Below, in pieces: positions 9,545-19,509 of a DNA stretch of 64,000 nucleotides. Origin of the DNA: Paenibacillus sp. PCH8 (lineage in GTDB: Bacteria > Bacillota > Bacilli > Paenibacillales > Paenibacillaceae); the NCBI RefSeq assembly GCF_002968835.1, contig NZ_PKQK01000006.1, forward strand, positions 124,001-188,000. The letters run 5' to 3'. The translations under genes and the position numbers were made by a program. The notes under the pieces are model-generated. The model had not been told where the DNA came from. It worked only from the letters and a program-made list of their open reading frames with translations, and did no database searches. Numbering within the stretch: the first letter of the stretch is position 1; each line of letters begins with the position of its first letter.

Positions 9545-10539
9545 TTCCCTTCAGTCTGTCCGCGCTGCCTGCTAACGATATGTTCCGCGATGTATCGTCC
9601 ATGCCAGCGTCCGGATTCAATAAAGACTTCATTGGCATTACGCCCTGAAGCGATGACTCCGCCCACATATATACCAGGTACGCTGCTTTCCATGGTTTGT
9701 GCGTCATACACAGGCTTATCCATATCATCGGACATCTCCACACCTACAGAAGCGAGCAATTGACGATCCGGACGGAAACCGGTCATCGCCAGTACAAAGT
9801 CATTATCCAGTTCACGTGTGGAGCCATCCGCATGAACCAGACGAATCGAATCATCCAATATTTCATTCACACGGGACTCCAGATGCAATGTGATATGGCC
9901 TTTCTGCACCAGGCTCTCGAACAGGGGACGTACCCATGGTTTGATATGTTGGGACAGACCACTGCCTCGATAAACCATATCAATATGCGCCCCGACACGA
10001 ACCAGTTCCATTGCTGCATCCACGGCTGAGTTGCTTCCGCCGATAATGGCGACGCGTGTACGCGTATAAGGGTGTGCTTCCCGGAAGTAATGGGTTACTT
10101 TATCTTTATCTTCTCCCGGAATGCCGAGATAGTTAGGATGGTCAAAGTAACCTGTAGCTACAACCACATGGCGCCCTTCATGCACGATGGCTTCCCCGCG
10201 TCGATTGAGCGTATGTACCTCAAACGTGCCATCATCCTTGCGTTTGATCTCACGGGCTTCCTCATAGTTATGAACACGCAAGCCAAAATGTTCGGCTACT
10301 TTGCGATAATAGGCGAGTGCTTCATAACGAAACGGTTTGTCATTGGGTGTGCTGAACGGAACGTTACCGATCTCAAGCAGCTCCGCTGTACTGAAAAACT
10401 GCATATGGGTTGGATACAGATAAATAGATTGGACGATATTGTATTTCTCAACAATCACAGCGGACAGTCCCAGCCGCTCGCATTCAATGGCAGCAGACAG
10501 ACCGCATGGGCCTCCGCCGATAATAATGACATCTTCCAT
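9541..10539 (-). CDS. ypdA: YpdA-family bacillithiol disulfide reductase
   Basis: FAD-dependent NADPH oxidoreductase of about 332 residues. The N-terminus has the FAD-binding motif IIGGGPCGLSAA and a second nucleotide-binding motif IIGGSNSAVDAA lies mid-protein. The C-terminal part has PGIYVGGVI before the last helix. Members of this family reduce bacillithiol disulfide in low-GC Gram-positives. The start at ATG 10539 is supported by AAGGAGG eleven bases upstream; a longer frame to 10566 has no site. Confidence 0.87.
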   Translation of the reverse strand: MEDVIIIGGGPCGLSAAIECERLGLSAVIVEKYNIVQSIYLYPTHMQFFSTAELLEIGNVPFSTPNDKPFRYEALAYYRKVAEHFGLRVHNYEEAREIKRKDDGTFEVHTLNRRGEAIVHEGRHVVVATGYFDHPNYLGIPGEDKDKVTHYFREAHPYTRTRVAIIGGSNSAVDAAMELVRVGAHIDMVYRGSGLSQHIKPWVRPLFESLVQKGHITLHLESRVNEILDDSIRLVHADGSTRELDNDFVLAMTGFRPDRQLLASVGVEMSDDMDKPVYDAQTMESSVPGIYVGGVIASGRNANEVFIESGRWHGRYIAEHIVSRQRGQTEGK

Positions 10540-10647
10540 GTTCTTAATCCTCCTTATTTCAAGCAATATAATCCTACCGTAAATAACGGGTCAACGCCAG
10601 TTCAAGCGCGAGTTTAACTAAGGCAGGCAGTCTTGGACCCCAAGATG

Positions 10648-10676
10648 TTGACTTCAAGAAAAGAAAAGACTAATAT
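10648..10676 (+). promoter_or_regulatory. Sigma-A promoter of the ArsR-family gene
   Basis: TTGACT and TAATAT separated by exactly 17 bases, about 40 bases upstream of the ArsR/DUF2087 start codon. Confidence 0.75.
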
Positions 10677-10680
10677 CAAA

Positions 10681-10696
10681 TTAGATATATATCTAA
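10681..10696 (+). promoter_or_regulatory. Palindromic operator, probably autoregulatory
   Basis: Perfect 16-bp palindrome TTAGATATATATCTAA, starting four bases after the -10 box and so covering the likely transcription start. ArsR-family repressors commonly bind such AT-rich dyads upstream of their own gene. Confidence 0.65.
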
Positions 10697-10717
10697 ATGG
10701 AAGTGAGATGAACGATA

Positions 10718-11311
10718 ATGCAGCTGGAGAAAATTGTGGCGTATCACAAAGCGTTGGCTGACCCGACACGGCTTCGCATGTTACTGCTGTTGTCTCAAGG
10801 CGAACTGCACGGTCAGGCACTTGCCGAGCGACTTAACTTATCACAGCCAACCGTAACACATCATGCATCCAAGCTGAGAGAGGCAGCACTGATTCAGGAA
10901 CGACGGGAGAAAAATACAGTGTATTTCACACTTAATCCTTCGTTTATCCGCGAGAATGCGCAGGCTTCGGTTGATTTTATATTCAAGCGGGAGGAGAGTG
11001 CTGATATGAGTGATGTGAACGAAACATTAAAAGCGTCGGTGATGAGAAATTTCTTCTCCAAAGATGGACGATTGCGTCAAATTCCGGCTCAGTACAAGAA
11101 AAAGCTGATTGTACTTGGACATCTGGCCCAGCAACTTGAATTCGGTCGGAAGTACACAGAAAAAGAAATGAATGCGTTTATCCAGACGTATCATGAGGAT
11201 TTTGCAACGATCCGGCGGGAGTTTATCATGCATCAGTTCATGTATCGGGCAGATGAGATCTATGAACTGAATCCAAAAGAAATGTGGACCCGCTGGGATC
11301 AGGTCAAATAA
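10718..11311 (+). CDS. ArsR-family winged-helix regulator with DUF2087 domain
   Basis: 197 residues. Residues 1-75 form an ArsR-type winged helix (ALADPTRLRMLLLL, then LNLSQPTVTHHASKLREAAL as the recognition helix region). Residues about 110-190 match DUF2087, with GRLRQIPAQYKKK and the aromatic C-terminal end. No cysteine-rich metal site is visible, so the signal is unknown. It is transcribed divergently from ypdA, from a clear promoter overlapped by a palindrome. Confidence 0.85.
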   Translation: MQLEKIVAYHKALADPTRLRMLLLLSQGELHGQALAERLNLSQPTVTHHASKLREAALIQERREKNTVYFTLNPSFIRENAQASVDFIFKREESADMSDVNETLKASVMRNFFSKDGRLRQIPAQYKKKLIVLGHLAQQLEFGRKYTEKEMNAFIQTYHEDFATIRREFIMHQFMYRADEIYELNPKEMWTRWDQVK

Positions 11312-11340
11312 GTGAATCAGACTAGATTACAGAATTAGGC

Positions 11341-11370
11341 TTGACAACAGCCGAGTGGACTGTGTAACAT
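11341..11370 (+). promoter_or_regulatory. Promoter of a leader transcript upstream of rsgA-like gene
   Basis: TTGACA and TAACAT separated by 18 bases, 35 bases upstream of a short reading frame. Confidence 0.6.
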
Positions 11371-11405
11371 AATGGATAATTCTACAAGAAAAGAGGCGAT
11401 GTTAT

Positions 11406-11477
11406 ATGACGAACTTAATGGCAGTATACGTTAATTTGAATATGAACAGCGTCTCCGGAACGGATCAAAGCATCTGA
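11406..11477 (+). CDS. Small leader peptide, 23 residues
   Basis: Starts at ATG 11406 behind AAGAGGCGAT. The product begins MTNLMAVYVNLNMNSVSG and has no recognisable domain. It is followed by a hairpin (CGTTA..TAACG with inner GGATA..TATCC at 11485-11516), a terminator at 11541-11570 and a second terminator at 11690-11719, then the RsgA-type GTPase gene. The order matches antibiotic-responsive leaders in Gram-positives, but the inducer and controlled gene are inferred. Confidence 0.5.
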   Translation: MTNLMAVYVNLNMNSVSGTDQSI

Positions 11478-11540
11478 TTTTTGCGTTAGCTGGATAGCAA
11501 TATCCAATGTAACGTAAAGTATTGCAGCATGCTCAGATGA

Positions 11541-11570
11541 AGCCACGGGTGACGAACCCGTGGCTTTTTT
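11541..11570 (+). terminator. Terminator after the small leader peptide
   Basis: AGCCACGGGT pairs with ACCCGTGGCT around a short loop and is followed by TTTTT. Confidence 0.85.
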
Positions 11571-11689
11571 GCTTGCCAAAAAAAAGGGTGTTTCTGAATT
11601 GAACGTAGCGGATTGTTGTGTATTGTTACATATACCGTCCGTTACGTCTTCAAAGACGGGAATCCTTTGATTCGGCTAACTAATTATTG

Positions 11690-11719
11690 CCGCGGGTGTA
11701 TTTATACTCGTGGTTTTTT
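11690..11719 (+). terminator. Second terminator upstream of rsgA-like gene
   Basis: CCGCGGGTGTA pairs, using G-U pairs, with TATACTCGTGG and is followed by TTTTTT. It ends about 75 bases before the GTPase gene. Confidence 0.6.
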
Positions 11720-11792
11720 GTTGTGATCTGGTACTGGAGATTCAAGTTCAAGCAGCTTTTCATTCAAACTTTTATGTAGTAAACAACTCATT

Positions 11793-12902
11793 TTGGGAGG
11801 AATTTTTATTTTAAATCATGATATTGAAAAGTACGGCTGGTCTGCAAAGTGGCAGGAGTTATGGCAACAGACGGAAGAAGATATGCAGGATAGTCAACCA
11901 GCAAGAATTATTGCGGACCATGGACATTTGCAGCGTTTGATCACAACAGAGGGCGAATGCTGGGGCAGAATTTCAGGTCGGATGCGTCACGATAGCATGG
12001 AGTCAGGTCTTATGCCAGCCATTGGAGATTGGGTAGCGGTGACGGGCAAGTCAGGTGAGGAAGCTATAATCCACCGTCTGTTGCCACGTCAAAGCCGGGT
12101 ATCCAGGCAAGCAGCAGGTCCGGTAACCAAGGAACAATTAATCGCCGCAAACGTAGATACGCTCCTGATTGTTGCGGCACTCAATCATGACTTCAACCTT
12201 AGGAGGCTCGAAAGGTACGTGATGATGGCTTGGAACGGTAGCGTAAGACCGGTCATTGTTCTGAGCAAGAGCGATCTGTGCACTGATGTGGAAGAGCAGA
12301 TTAATAATGTTGAGGGAATTGCCCCAGGTGTCGAAGTATTAGCTATATCCGCTGTGGAGGGTCAAGGCAAATCGTCACTGGAGAGATATCTGCAACCAGG
12401 GTTAACCATTGCGCTGACAGGTTCTTCGGGTAGTGGCAAGTCTACGCTGGTGAACTGGATGATGGGCGAAGATGTGCAGCTTACACAATCCGTCCGTGAG
12501 GGAGACAGCCGCGGAAGACATACAACAACACATCGGGAGATGTTTGTTCTACCGCAGGGAGCCATATTGATTGATACTCCGGGAATGCGTGAGCTTAATC
12601 TCTGGGATGAAGGTAATGATGGACTGTCTCAGGCATTTGGCGAGATTGAACAGCTGGCTGTCACCTGCAGGTATCTGGATTGCAGTCATACACGGGAAGA
12701 GGGTTGCGCGATCAAAGAGGCTATTGAGGATGGTTCACTGGACGAGAAGAGGCTGAGCAATTATCTGAAAATGCAGAAAGAGCTGCAGCATCAGCAACGC
12801 AAGGAAGAAGTAGCATCCAGAAGGCGTGCAGCAACAAGCAAGCCTGCAAACAGTCGCAAACCTAAGCACACCCGTAGTCCAAGAGACTGGGAAGAAGCCT
12901 GA
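11793..12902 (+). CDS. rsgA: RsgA-family ribosome small-subunit-dependent GTPase
   Basis: About 360 residues. The GTPase motifs are circularly permuted as in RsgA/YloQ: G4-like VLSKSD, then G1 GSSGSGKST, then G3 DTPG. A C-terminal zinc site follows, CRYLDCSHTREEGC, and the tail is basic. RsgA assists 30S maturation. It is probably a paralogue rather than the housekeeping copy, because it stands outside the usual PrpC-PrkC context. The start is unclear: TTG 11793 lies before the GGGAGGA site, while codons just after it (ATT 11808) are non-standard, so a missing base near the start is possible. Confidence 0.83.
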   Translation: MGGIFILNHDIEKYGWSAKWQELWQQTEEDMQDSQPARIIADHGHLQRLITTEGECWGRISGRMRHDSMESGLMPAIGDWVAVTGKSGEEAIIHRLLPRQSRVSRQAAGPVTKEQLIAANVDTLLIVAALNHDFNLRRLERYVMMAWNGSVRPVIVLSKSDLCTDVEEQINNVEGIAPGVEVLAISAVEGQGKSSLERYLQPGLTIALTGSSGSGKSTLVNWMMGEDVQLTQSVREGDSRGRHTTTHREMFVLPQGAILIDTPGMRELNLWDEGNDGLSQAFGEIEQLAVTCRYLDCSHTREEGCAIKEAIEDGSLDEKRLSNYLKMQKELQHQQRKEEVASRRRAATSKPANSRKPKHTRSPRDWEEA

Positions 12903-12958
12903 ATTCAGGCGGGCATCCACCAATATCTTGCATAAGATAGTTCAGGAGGGATGTCATT

Positions 12959-13297
12959 ATGCCAGATTACAGGATCATTGTGGATCTGTCCGACCACATG
13001 TTATATCTTCTGGATGGCAATCAGGTAATTAAGGGGTACCCTATAGCAACAGGCAAGATGCTTACACAGACTCCGAACGGGGAGTTCACCATCGTTAACA
13101 AACAATTGAATCCAGGAGGACCATTCGGAGTATTGTGGATGGGGCTGTCTGCACCCCATTATGGTATTCATGGAACCAATGAACCTTGGTCGATTGGCAA
13201 ATCGGTCTCGCACGGTTGTATACGCATGTACAACTCGGATGTGCTGGATCTGTCCTCCAAAGTATCTATAGGAACGAGAGTAACGATCCGGCCGTAG
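12959..13297 (+). CDS. Short L,D-transpeptidase (YkuD domain)
   Basis: 112-residue protein that is almost entirely a YkuD domain, with HG..NEPWSIGKSVSHGCIRMYN carrying the catalytic cysteine in SHGCIRM near residue 86. Such enzymes form or alter peptidoglycan cross-links. There is no signal peptide or LysM domain, which is usual for the short minimal forms in Bacilli. The start at ATG 12959 follows AGGAGGGATG. A terminator overlaps the stop codon. Confidence 0.88.
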   Translation: MPDYRIIVDLSDHMLYLLDGNQVIKGYPIATGKMLTQTPNGEFTIVNKQLNPGGPFGVLWMGLSAPHYGIHGTNEPWSIGKSVSHGCIRMYNSDVLDLSSKVSIGTRVTIRP

Positions 13298-13312
13298 GGC
13301 CGGATTTTACTT
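13286..13312 (+). terminator. Terminator overlapping the end of the L,D-transpeptidase gene
   Basis: Perfect stem ATCCGGCC/GGCCGGAT with the stop codon in the loop, followed by TTTACTTTATT. Confidence 0.75.
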
Positions 13313-13359
13313 TATTGAATTAAAATCATGGCAGTTGCGAGAGAAAGCGAGTGATAATC

Positions 13360-13898
13360 ATGCAGATCAGACTGGCGCGTGAAGAGGATGCGAAGGGGAT
13401 AGCTATGTACATACACAGAGTTGGAAAACAACATATCGAGGAATTGTACCTGACGATTTTTTGGATCATTTGACTATAGAGTCGAGGGTACTTCAATGGG
13501 AGCAGTCTATTCGCTCTGACGAAAAGGATCAGATTCTGGTGGTAGCCGAACAGAGTGATGGAAACATTGTCGGATTTGCTTGTGGGGGGAGGGAGCGAGA
13601 GGGCAAATTATCTTATGATGGAGAGTTGTATGCCATATATTTGCTGAAGGAAGCCCAACAAACGGGGATCGGTCAACAATTGGCCGAACGAGTCGTTCAT
13701 CATCTGCATGCCTTGAACATGAGGAATCTGATCATCTGGGCTTTGGAGCGTAATTCAGCGTGTCGCTTCTATGAAAAGATGGGAGGGATTCCAGTCCATA
13801 CGCAGTCCGTCCGCATTGGCGGTCAGGAATTGATTGAGGTTGGCTATAGTTGGGAAGATCTCAAGTCATTCGGAAACGTAGGATTGTCAGGCGTATAA
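13360..13898 (+). CDS. GNAT acetyltransferase (frameshift in sequence)
   Basis: About 180 residues once the frame is joined. The N-terminal part starts MQIRLAREEDAKG; the frame breaks at GGGG 13395-13398 and one extra G gives the GNAT-like SYVHTQSWKTTYRGIVPDDF. The acetyl-CoA motif is seen as EAQQTGIGQQLAERVVHHL, and the C-terminus has NSACRFYEKMGG. The acceptor substrate is unknown. The first 100 bases have a modest Shine-Dalgarno region and ATG 13360 or GTG 13351 may start it. Confidence 0.78.
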
Positions 13899-13904
13899 CA
13901 TACA

Positions 13905-14010
13905 ACATGGACAAAACAGTATATTAATGGCAAATGGGTAGAGGGCTCAGGCGAGAAGGCTTCGGGAATGGGACGCTTAGGCGGGGATTGGGCGATAGAG
14001 AAGTTCATGC
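13905..14010 (+). pseudogene. Internally deleted aldehyde dehydrogenase relic
   Basis: Reading from 13911, TKQYINGKWVEGSGEKA matches the N-terminus of NAD-dependent aldehyde dehydrogenases and runs directly into SGMGRLGGDWAIEKF, which is typical of their C-terminus. The catalytic core of more than 400 residues is missing, so only the two ends remain. The following stretch to 14386 holds short overlapping frames on both strands with no recognised product. Confidence 0.55.
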
Positions 14011-14386
14011 GTAGCCTGTCTCCAGTCTGTGGGGATGGGCTTTTTGCACGATTTTGCGTATCCCCAAAAATCCGATTCACAGATGACCAAAAAGCTGTTT
14101 GGGGCTGTCCCTATCTGGTTATTTATGGATACACGGAGCAACTGATCCGTAAATCCAATGGCAAAGGGGCTTAAATTCATGTCCATTGACCGCTTTATTC
14201 TGAGAAAGCTGAATACCTGTCAGGAAGAACATACACGTGCCAATTTGGTTCGGCTGTTTGTCATACGTATTCGTAAAGCCGAGATTGCGATAGAACATGA
14301 TGCTGCCTACGTCATAAGTAAAGTGCATTGAGTGATGAACGACATTGATCTGTTATTAGCGTATTTAACTCAAAAAGTATATAACT

Positions 14387-14425
14387 CAAAAAAGGAAGCT
14401 TGTCCTTAGAGACAGCTTCCTTTTT
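14387..14425. terminator. Bidirectional terminator
   Basis: AAAAAGGAAGCT pairs with AGCTTCCTTTTT, with an inner GTC/GAC pair and a short loop. It separates the relic region from the minus-strand small gene. Confidence 0.75.
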
Positions 14426-14461
14426 CATGGTTTGTATGGAATGCAGCTTGGCGGACTTCTC

Positions 14462-14701
14462 TTAATATAACGATAGAGCAAGAGAGTCATTTTCACTACG
14501 ACTGTGGAGAATGGCTTCCCCATTGACAATCTCAATACTAATCAAAGAATGCAGACATTTCTGAATAGCACGTTTACCGTTGCTAATTTTGTTCTCAAGA
14601 GCACTGCTAAGCAATCTTAATGTCTTTTGCATAGGTTGTTTGTTCTCTTGATTAAAATATACAGGGATTGATTTGTTTTGAAAGGTTATTAGAGTTCTCA
14701 T
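14462..14701 (-). CDS. Small hypothetical protein, 79 residues
   Basis: Minus-strand frame with GAGGTGATTT ahead of ATG 14701. The product is basic in the middle (KISNGKRAIQKCLHSL) with no membrane segment. No family was recognised. The gap 14702-15120 after it shows no gene; it is AT-rich and presumably holds the promoter of the secretion locus. Confidence 0.4.
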   Translation of the reverse strand: MRTLITFQNKSIPVYFNQENKQPMQKTLRLLSSALENKISNGKRAIQKCLHSLISIEIVNGEAILHSRSENDSLALSLY

Positions 14702-15120
14702 TTGAAATCACCTCACGAAGTTATTTCATACAGGTAATATTAAATAAGAATGCTTAAAATTACCTTAAAATCAGCTTATGAAAACATAAAGGTGGATAAT
14801 GTTTGAAAAGTGTTCACAATTCAATTGTGGACGAAGGATTAAAAGTCCTGAAAAACGAAATTTAATTACCATTTAAATGGAACAAAAATGAAAAGTTTCG
14901 CATCCTCGCAATTTATAAATGGATAACTACCACAAAAGTTCTGAGTCGAATGTACGATATTTTAATATTTACGTGGGTCATATGTAACAAAATTACAGGT
15001 GACACATTGCAAACAGGGTGTTTATGTAAGAAAATAGGGTTGGAATACCGATTCATTCGCTTTATTATGATTTAATCTGACATTAGGACAATTTACATAT
15101 GAGACCATGGAGGGATTTGG

Positions 15121-15440
15121 ATGATTCTTACCGTATATTCCGGCCGGGAGGAAGGCGAATGGTTCGACATCGAGGTTCCGGACGAATGTACCATTGAACA
15201 TTTGAAGACCTTGCTCGGTGTCCGCATTTTTGGACAGGCACCGGGAGATGGCATCCAGTATATCCTTGAGGCCAAATTCCCGGAAGGTCTGTGGTTCTCT
15301 CCCAGAACGCACAGCAGTTAATGGAAACGGGTCTGCGGCAAGGGAGTAGCGTACGTGTACAGCGTGCTTTTTCAACGACTTCAGAAGAAGCGCCTGTATA
15401 TGGAAGGCGTTCATTGTTTCAGCAGGACAGCAACGAATAA
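15121..15440 (+). CDS. YukD/EsaB ubiquitin-like T7SS protein (frameshift)
   Basis: First gene of the type VII secretion locus. Residues 1-60 give a beta-grasp pattern (ILTVYSGREEGEW, then YILEAKFPEGLWF). The frame closes early at 15321, but adding one C at CCC 15301-15303 continues into SPQNAQQLMETGLRQGSSVRVQ, which is the expected end of the fold, and the corrected frame stops at 15440. ATGGAGGG lies just before ATG 15121. YukD/EsaB modulates secretion in Bacillus and Staphylococcus. Confidence 0.75.
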
Positions 15441-15492
15441 GGCTTTTGAACGTATACATTCTATTGAACGAACTAAAGGAGGTCTTCTCTTC

Positions 15493-18400
15493 GTGAATGT
15501 GTTATATCAGCGTTCTCCAAGAATGACACCGGTACTGAAGGAAGAAGGGCTCGAGATCCTGAGGCCTCCAACAGAACCGAACAAACCCACGTTTTCCATG
15601 ATATCCATTATCGTTCCAATCATGATGACCATGGTCAGCATCGGTTTCTACGTATATATCAATATGACCGGCAAAATGAATAACAGCAATTATATGATGT
15701 TTCAGATGATGACGGTCATGATGATGCTTACTTCGTACACCATTCCATTCTTCGTATATCTGAGCAACAAGAAGTCTTATCGTATTAAATTGGAAGAACG
15801 CAAAACCATGTATCTAGCCCAACTGGACAAACACCGGGAAGAGCTGAAGGAAGCTCAGGCGGAGCAAGTGAAGAGCTTGTACGAAATTCATGGTGATCCA
15901 GGCGTATGTCTTCAAGTGGTGAAGAACCGAAACAGTTCCTTGTGGGAACGTTCACCAGAGGACGATGATTTCATGCAGGTGCGCATAGGTACGGGAGAGA
16001 TTCCATTTCGAATCAAACTACAGGTTCCGCGGATGGATGGCTACGAGAGGGACGAGTTAATTGAAGCGGCTCATGAACTTGCTACTGAGTTTCAGACGGT
16101 ACCGGATGCTTCCATTACGTTGCCTTTGTTCCAATCCAAGGTTATGGGACTGGTGGGTGATCGGGAGGAAGTACTTGCTTCCCTGCGAGTCATCATCTCA
16201 CAGCTGACGGTTCGGCATTCACCGGATGAGTTGAAGCTTGCGGCATTCTATGAAGAGAAGGACAATAAGGAATGGGATTGGCTCCGCTGGATGCCCCATA
16301 TCTGGGATGAAGATCAGGGACAACGCTATATGGCCGACAGGCACAGCAGTGCGCATCAATTGGCGGACAGCTTGTTTTCCGTGTTGAACCGGCGTCGTAA
16401 CAATAAGGAAGACCGTTACAAGAAAAGTGTGCAAACACCTTGTTACGTGGTAATCCTCTCTGATACACAACTAATAGAAGAAGAGCCATTGCTTCCACTG
16501 TTGCTTGAGTCGGCTCAGGAGATTGATGTATGCACCATTATACTGGCGAACCGCAAGGAGTCTCTCCCCATGCACTGTCAGTTGATCATGGATGCTTCCA
16601 AAGGCAAAGGTGTGTATATCAAAAAAACCGAAGATGCGGATGTGGTTCAGCAAACATACAAACCTGATGTGATCTCGAAAGAGACAGCAGAGGCATTATC
16701 CCGTTATATGTCACCCATTCGTTTGAAGCGTTCATCTGCTTCGGATATCCCGCAAGTGCTCCCGTTATTTGATATGCTCAGCACATCACGCGTGGAAGAT
16801 CTGGATGTGGTTTCAAGGTGGGGGCAGACGAGGTACCCGGATACGCTGCCCGTACCCATGGGCGTAAGGGCAGGTGGTAAGAAGATTGCGATTAACCTGC
16901 ATGATAAAATTGAACGTCAGGGTCACGGCCCTCATGGTCTGATTGCAGGCACAACCGGTTCAGGAAAAAGTGAGGTCATTCAGTCAATCGTTGCCTCTCT
17001 GGCCGCGGAATTCCATCCACATGATCTGGCCTTTATGTTAATTGACTATAAAGGTGGCGGTATGTCCAATACATTCGTGGATCTGCCTCACGTGGTAGGT
17101 ACGATTACTAATCTGGACGGAAATCTGATTGAGCGGGCGAATGTCTCCCTTCGTGCGGAACTTGTCAGAAGGCAAAAAATATTAAATGATGCGGGAAATC
17201 TCCAGCACATTGATGAATATTACAAGATTTTGCGTTCCAGACATGAACAGCCACTTCCGCATCTGGTCATTATTATTGACGAGTTTGCTCAGTTGAAGCG
17301 GGACCAGCCGGAGTTCATGGATGAATTGATCAGTATAGCGGCGATCGGCCGGACACTGGGGGTACATCTTATCCTGGCAACCCAAAAGCCAGCTGGAGTC
17401 GTGGATGATAAAATATGGAGTAATTCCCGCTTCCGCATCTGTCTTCGCGTACAGAGTGAGGGAGACAGCCGGGACATGATCAAGATTCCGAATGCTGCCT
17501 GGATTACGAAGCCAGGTCGTGGATATTTTCAGGTGGGTAGTGATGAAGTATTTGAAGAAATGCAGTTCGCCTGGAGTGGTGCGCCTTATAACCAGCAGGA
17601 GGATGCAACAACCGTATTACCTGTTATGGAAGTGCGTCTGAACGGCAAGCGAGAACCCCTGCTAACCGGGGAGCGCAGAGCCGTTCTCAAAGGCGAAGAT
17701 GTGCCGAAACAGCTTCAGGTATTCATTGACTACGTAGCCCAGTCCGCAGCCGAAGCGGGTATCCGTCGTTTGCCAGGACCATGGTTGCCTCCTCTACCAG
17801 AGACACTGGAGTGGGAAAGTCTTCAGAACTGGCAGGAAGAAGAGAATCGGGATCTGTTGCTTGATGGCGGAGCAAGTGGTCTGAAACCACTGGTCGGTTT
17901 GTTGGATGACCTGCCTAATCAGCGCCAGCAGCCGCTTGCATTGCCTGTAGATCAAGGTCATCTGGTTGTATATGGCATGCCGGGACTTGGAAAAACAACA
18001 TTTGTTCAGACCATGCTGATGTCCCTGGCCCGTTCTCACCGAACCGAGCCTTGGCATGGTTACATTATTGATATGGGCCGGATGATGAAGGACTTTGCAA
18101 CTCTTCCTCAGATTGGTGGCGTGATGATGGCCGAAGAGGAAGATCGGATCAAACGGTTATTCCGCTATATTCTGAAGCTATCGGCACAACGCAAAGACAT
18201 CATCTCGGAGGCCGGAGTTAAAACGATTTCGGCCTACCGTCGGACGGCTCATGCGGCTGTCCCGCAGGTTCTGGTGGTGATCGATGGCTATCTTTCGTTC
18301 CGCAATGCCTATCCGGAAGAAAATGAACTTCTGGAGACGATTCTGCGTGAAGGCGGAAGTCTGGGCATTACATTCGTACTTACTGCCAATCGGGTAACGG

Positions 18401-19493
18401 ATGTATTTGAGAAATTCAGAAGCAATATTCCGAATGCCGTTTCGTTCGAATTATCGGATCCAAGTGATTATTATTATGCCGTGGGACGACCTTCCAAGGC
18501 TCCAAACCAGCTGCCACCAGGAAGAGGTCTGGTTAAAGGGCAGGTGCCTCCATTGATGTTCCAGGCAGCATTACCTTCTTCTGGAGCAGATGAGGGCAAA
18601 CGTTCATCTGCACTACGTCGCACGATAGCTGAGATTCGCCAAAGCTGGACAGGTGAAGAAGCACCGCAGATTGCTCCGCTTCCGGAAGAGGTCAAACTCA
18701 AGGATCTGCTCATTCGTACGGGTTCGTATGGTCAAGCTTGGGAACCTTCTCTAACCGTGCCTGTGGGATTGCTTACAGATGATCTGGAACCGTTCCAGCT
18801 TAATTTGCGTGAAGGTCCACATTTCATGGTAACGAGTCCGATGGAAGGTGGCAAAACGACATTTTTGCTGACTTGGATGTTGTCACTGGCGTATCACACT
18901 TCACCCGAAGATGTGCATATATACACGGTAGATATGCGTTATGGCTCAGGTGGAATGGGGGAAATCAGTAGTTTGCCCCATGTCCGTGGACATGTATCTC
19001 GTGAAGAACAGCTTGCACCTGTCATCCAACAGTTGTACGATGAAGTTCTGAAAAGAGGCGAGATATCCGGTGGACCGGAACTTGTGCTGGTCATTGATGA
19101 TGCGGACACGTTGTCCAAGCAGCTCAACGATTTTAATGTAAAAGATCAATTAGGAGCGATTGTTCGTCAAGGTAGGGATCGGGGTGTTCACGTGATTCTG
19201 TCCGGTGTTCCGGCAGACTTCCCGACCTTCGGTTCTGACTGGGTAACGGACGTGAAGGCTTCCCAGAGCGGAATGCTGTTTGGGACTTTAGACCCTAACG
19301 ATCTCTCGTTCTTCCGTATACCTTATTCCGAATCTGGGGTAGTACAGGTGGGCTAAAGGTACTGCCTCCAGGTCAGGGTTATTATGTAAAACGTAAATAT
19401 TCCAGGGTTAAAGGTGCAGTTCCATGTGATGACAGCTGGAAAATGACCGATTGGATTTCTGAAATTCGTGACCGATGGCATGTTGTAGTTTGA
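15493..19493 (+). CDS. EssC/YukBA-type FtsK-SpoIIIE ATPase of T7SS (3' frameshift)
   Basis: About 1,333 residues. Two membrane helices lie at about residues 36-56 and 66-90. Three tandem ATPase domains follow: Walker A GTTGSGKSE near residue 486 with Walker B LVIIIDEFAQL near 593, a second GMPGLGKTT near 828, and a degenerate third SPMEGGKTT near 1115. It lacks the N-terminal FHA domains of staphylococcal EssC. The GTG start at 15493 has AAAGGAGGT ten bases upstream. The frame stops at 19356, but one G added at GGGG 19336-19339 continues into PPGQGYYVKRKYSRVKGAVP and ends at 19493. Confidence 0.92.
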
Positions 19494-19509
19494 GGGGAGG
19501 TGGCTCATA

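Noticed and set aside
10072..10617. 181-codon frame on the plus strand opposite the ypdA gene
   Set aside because: It lies on the complement of a clear FAD oxidoreductase and shows no recognisable domain or ribosome binding site; treated as a shadow frame.
14011..14386. Short frames on both strands after the aldehyde dehydrogenase relic
   Set aside because: They overlap each other, have no good ribosome binding sites and no recognised family. Possibly gene remnants, but not supportable.
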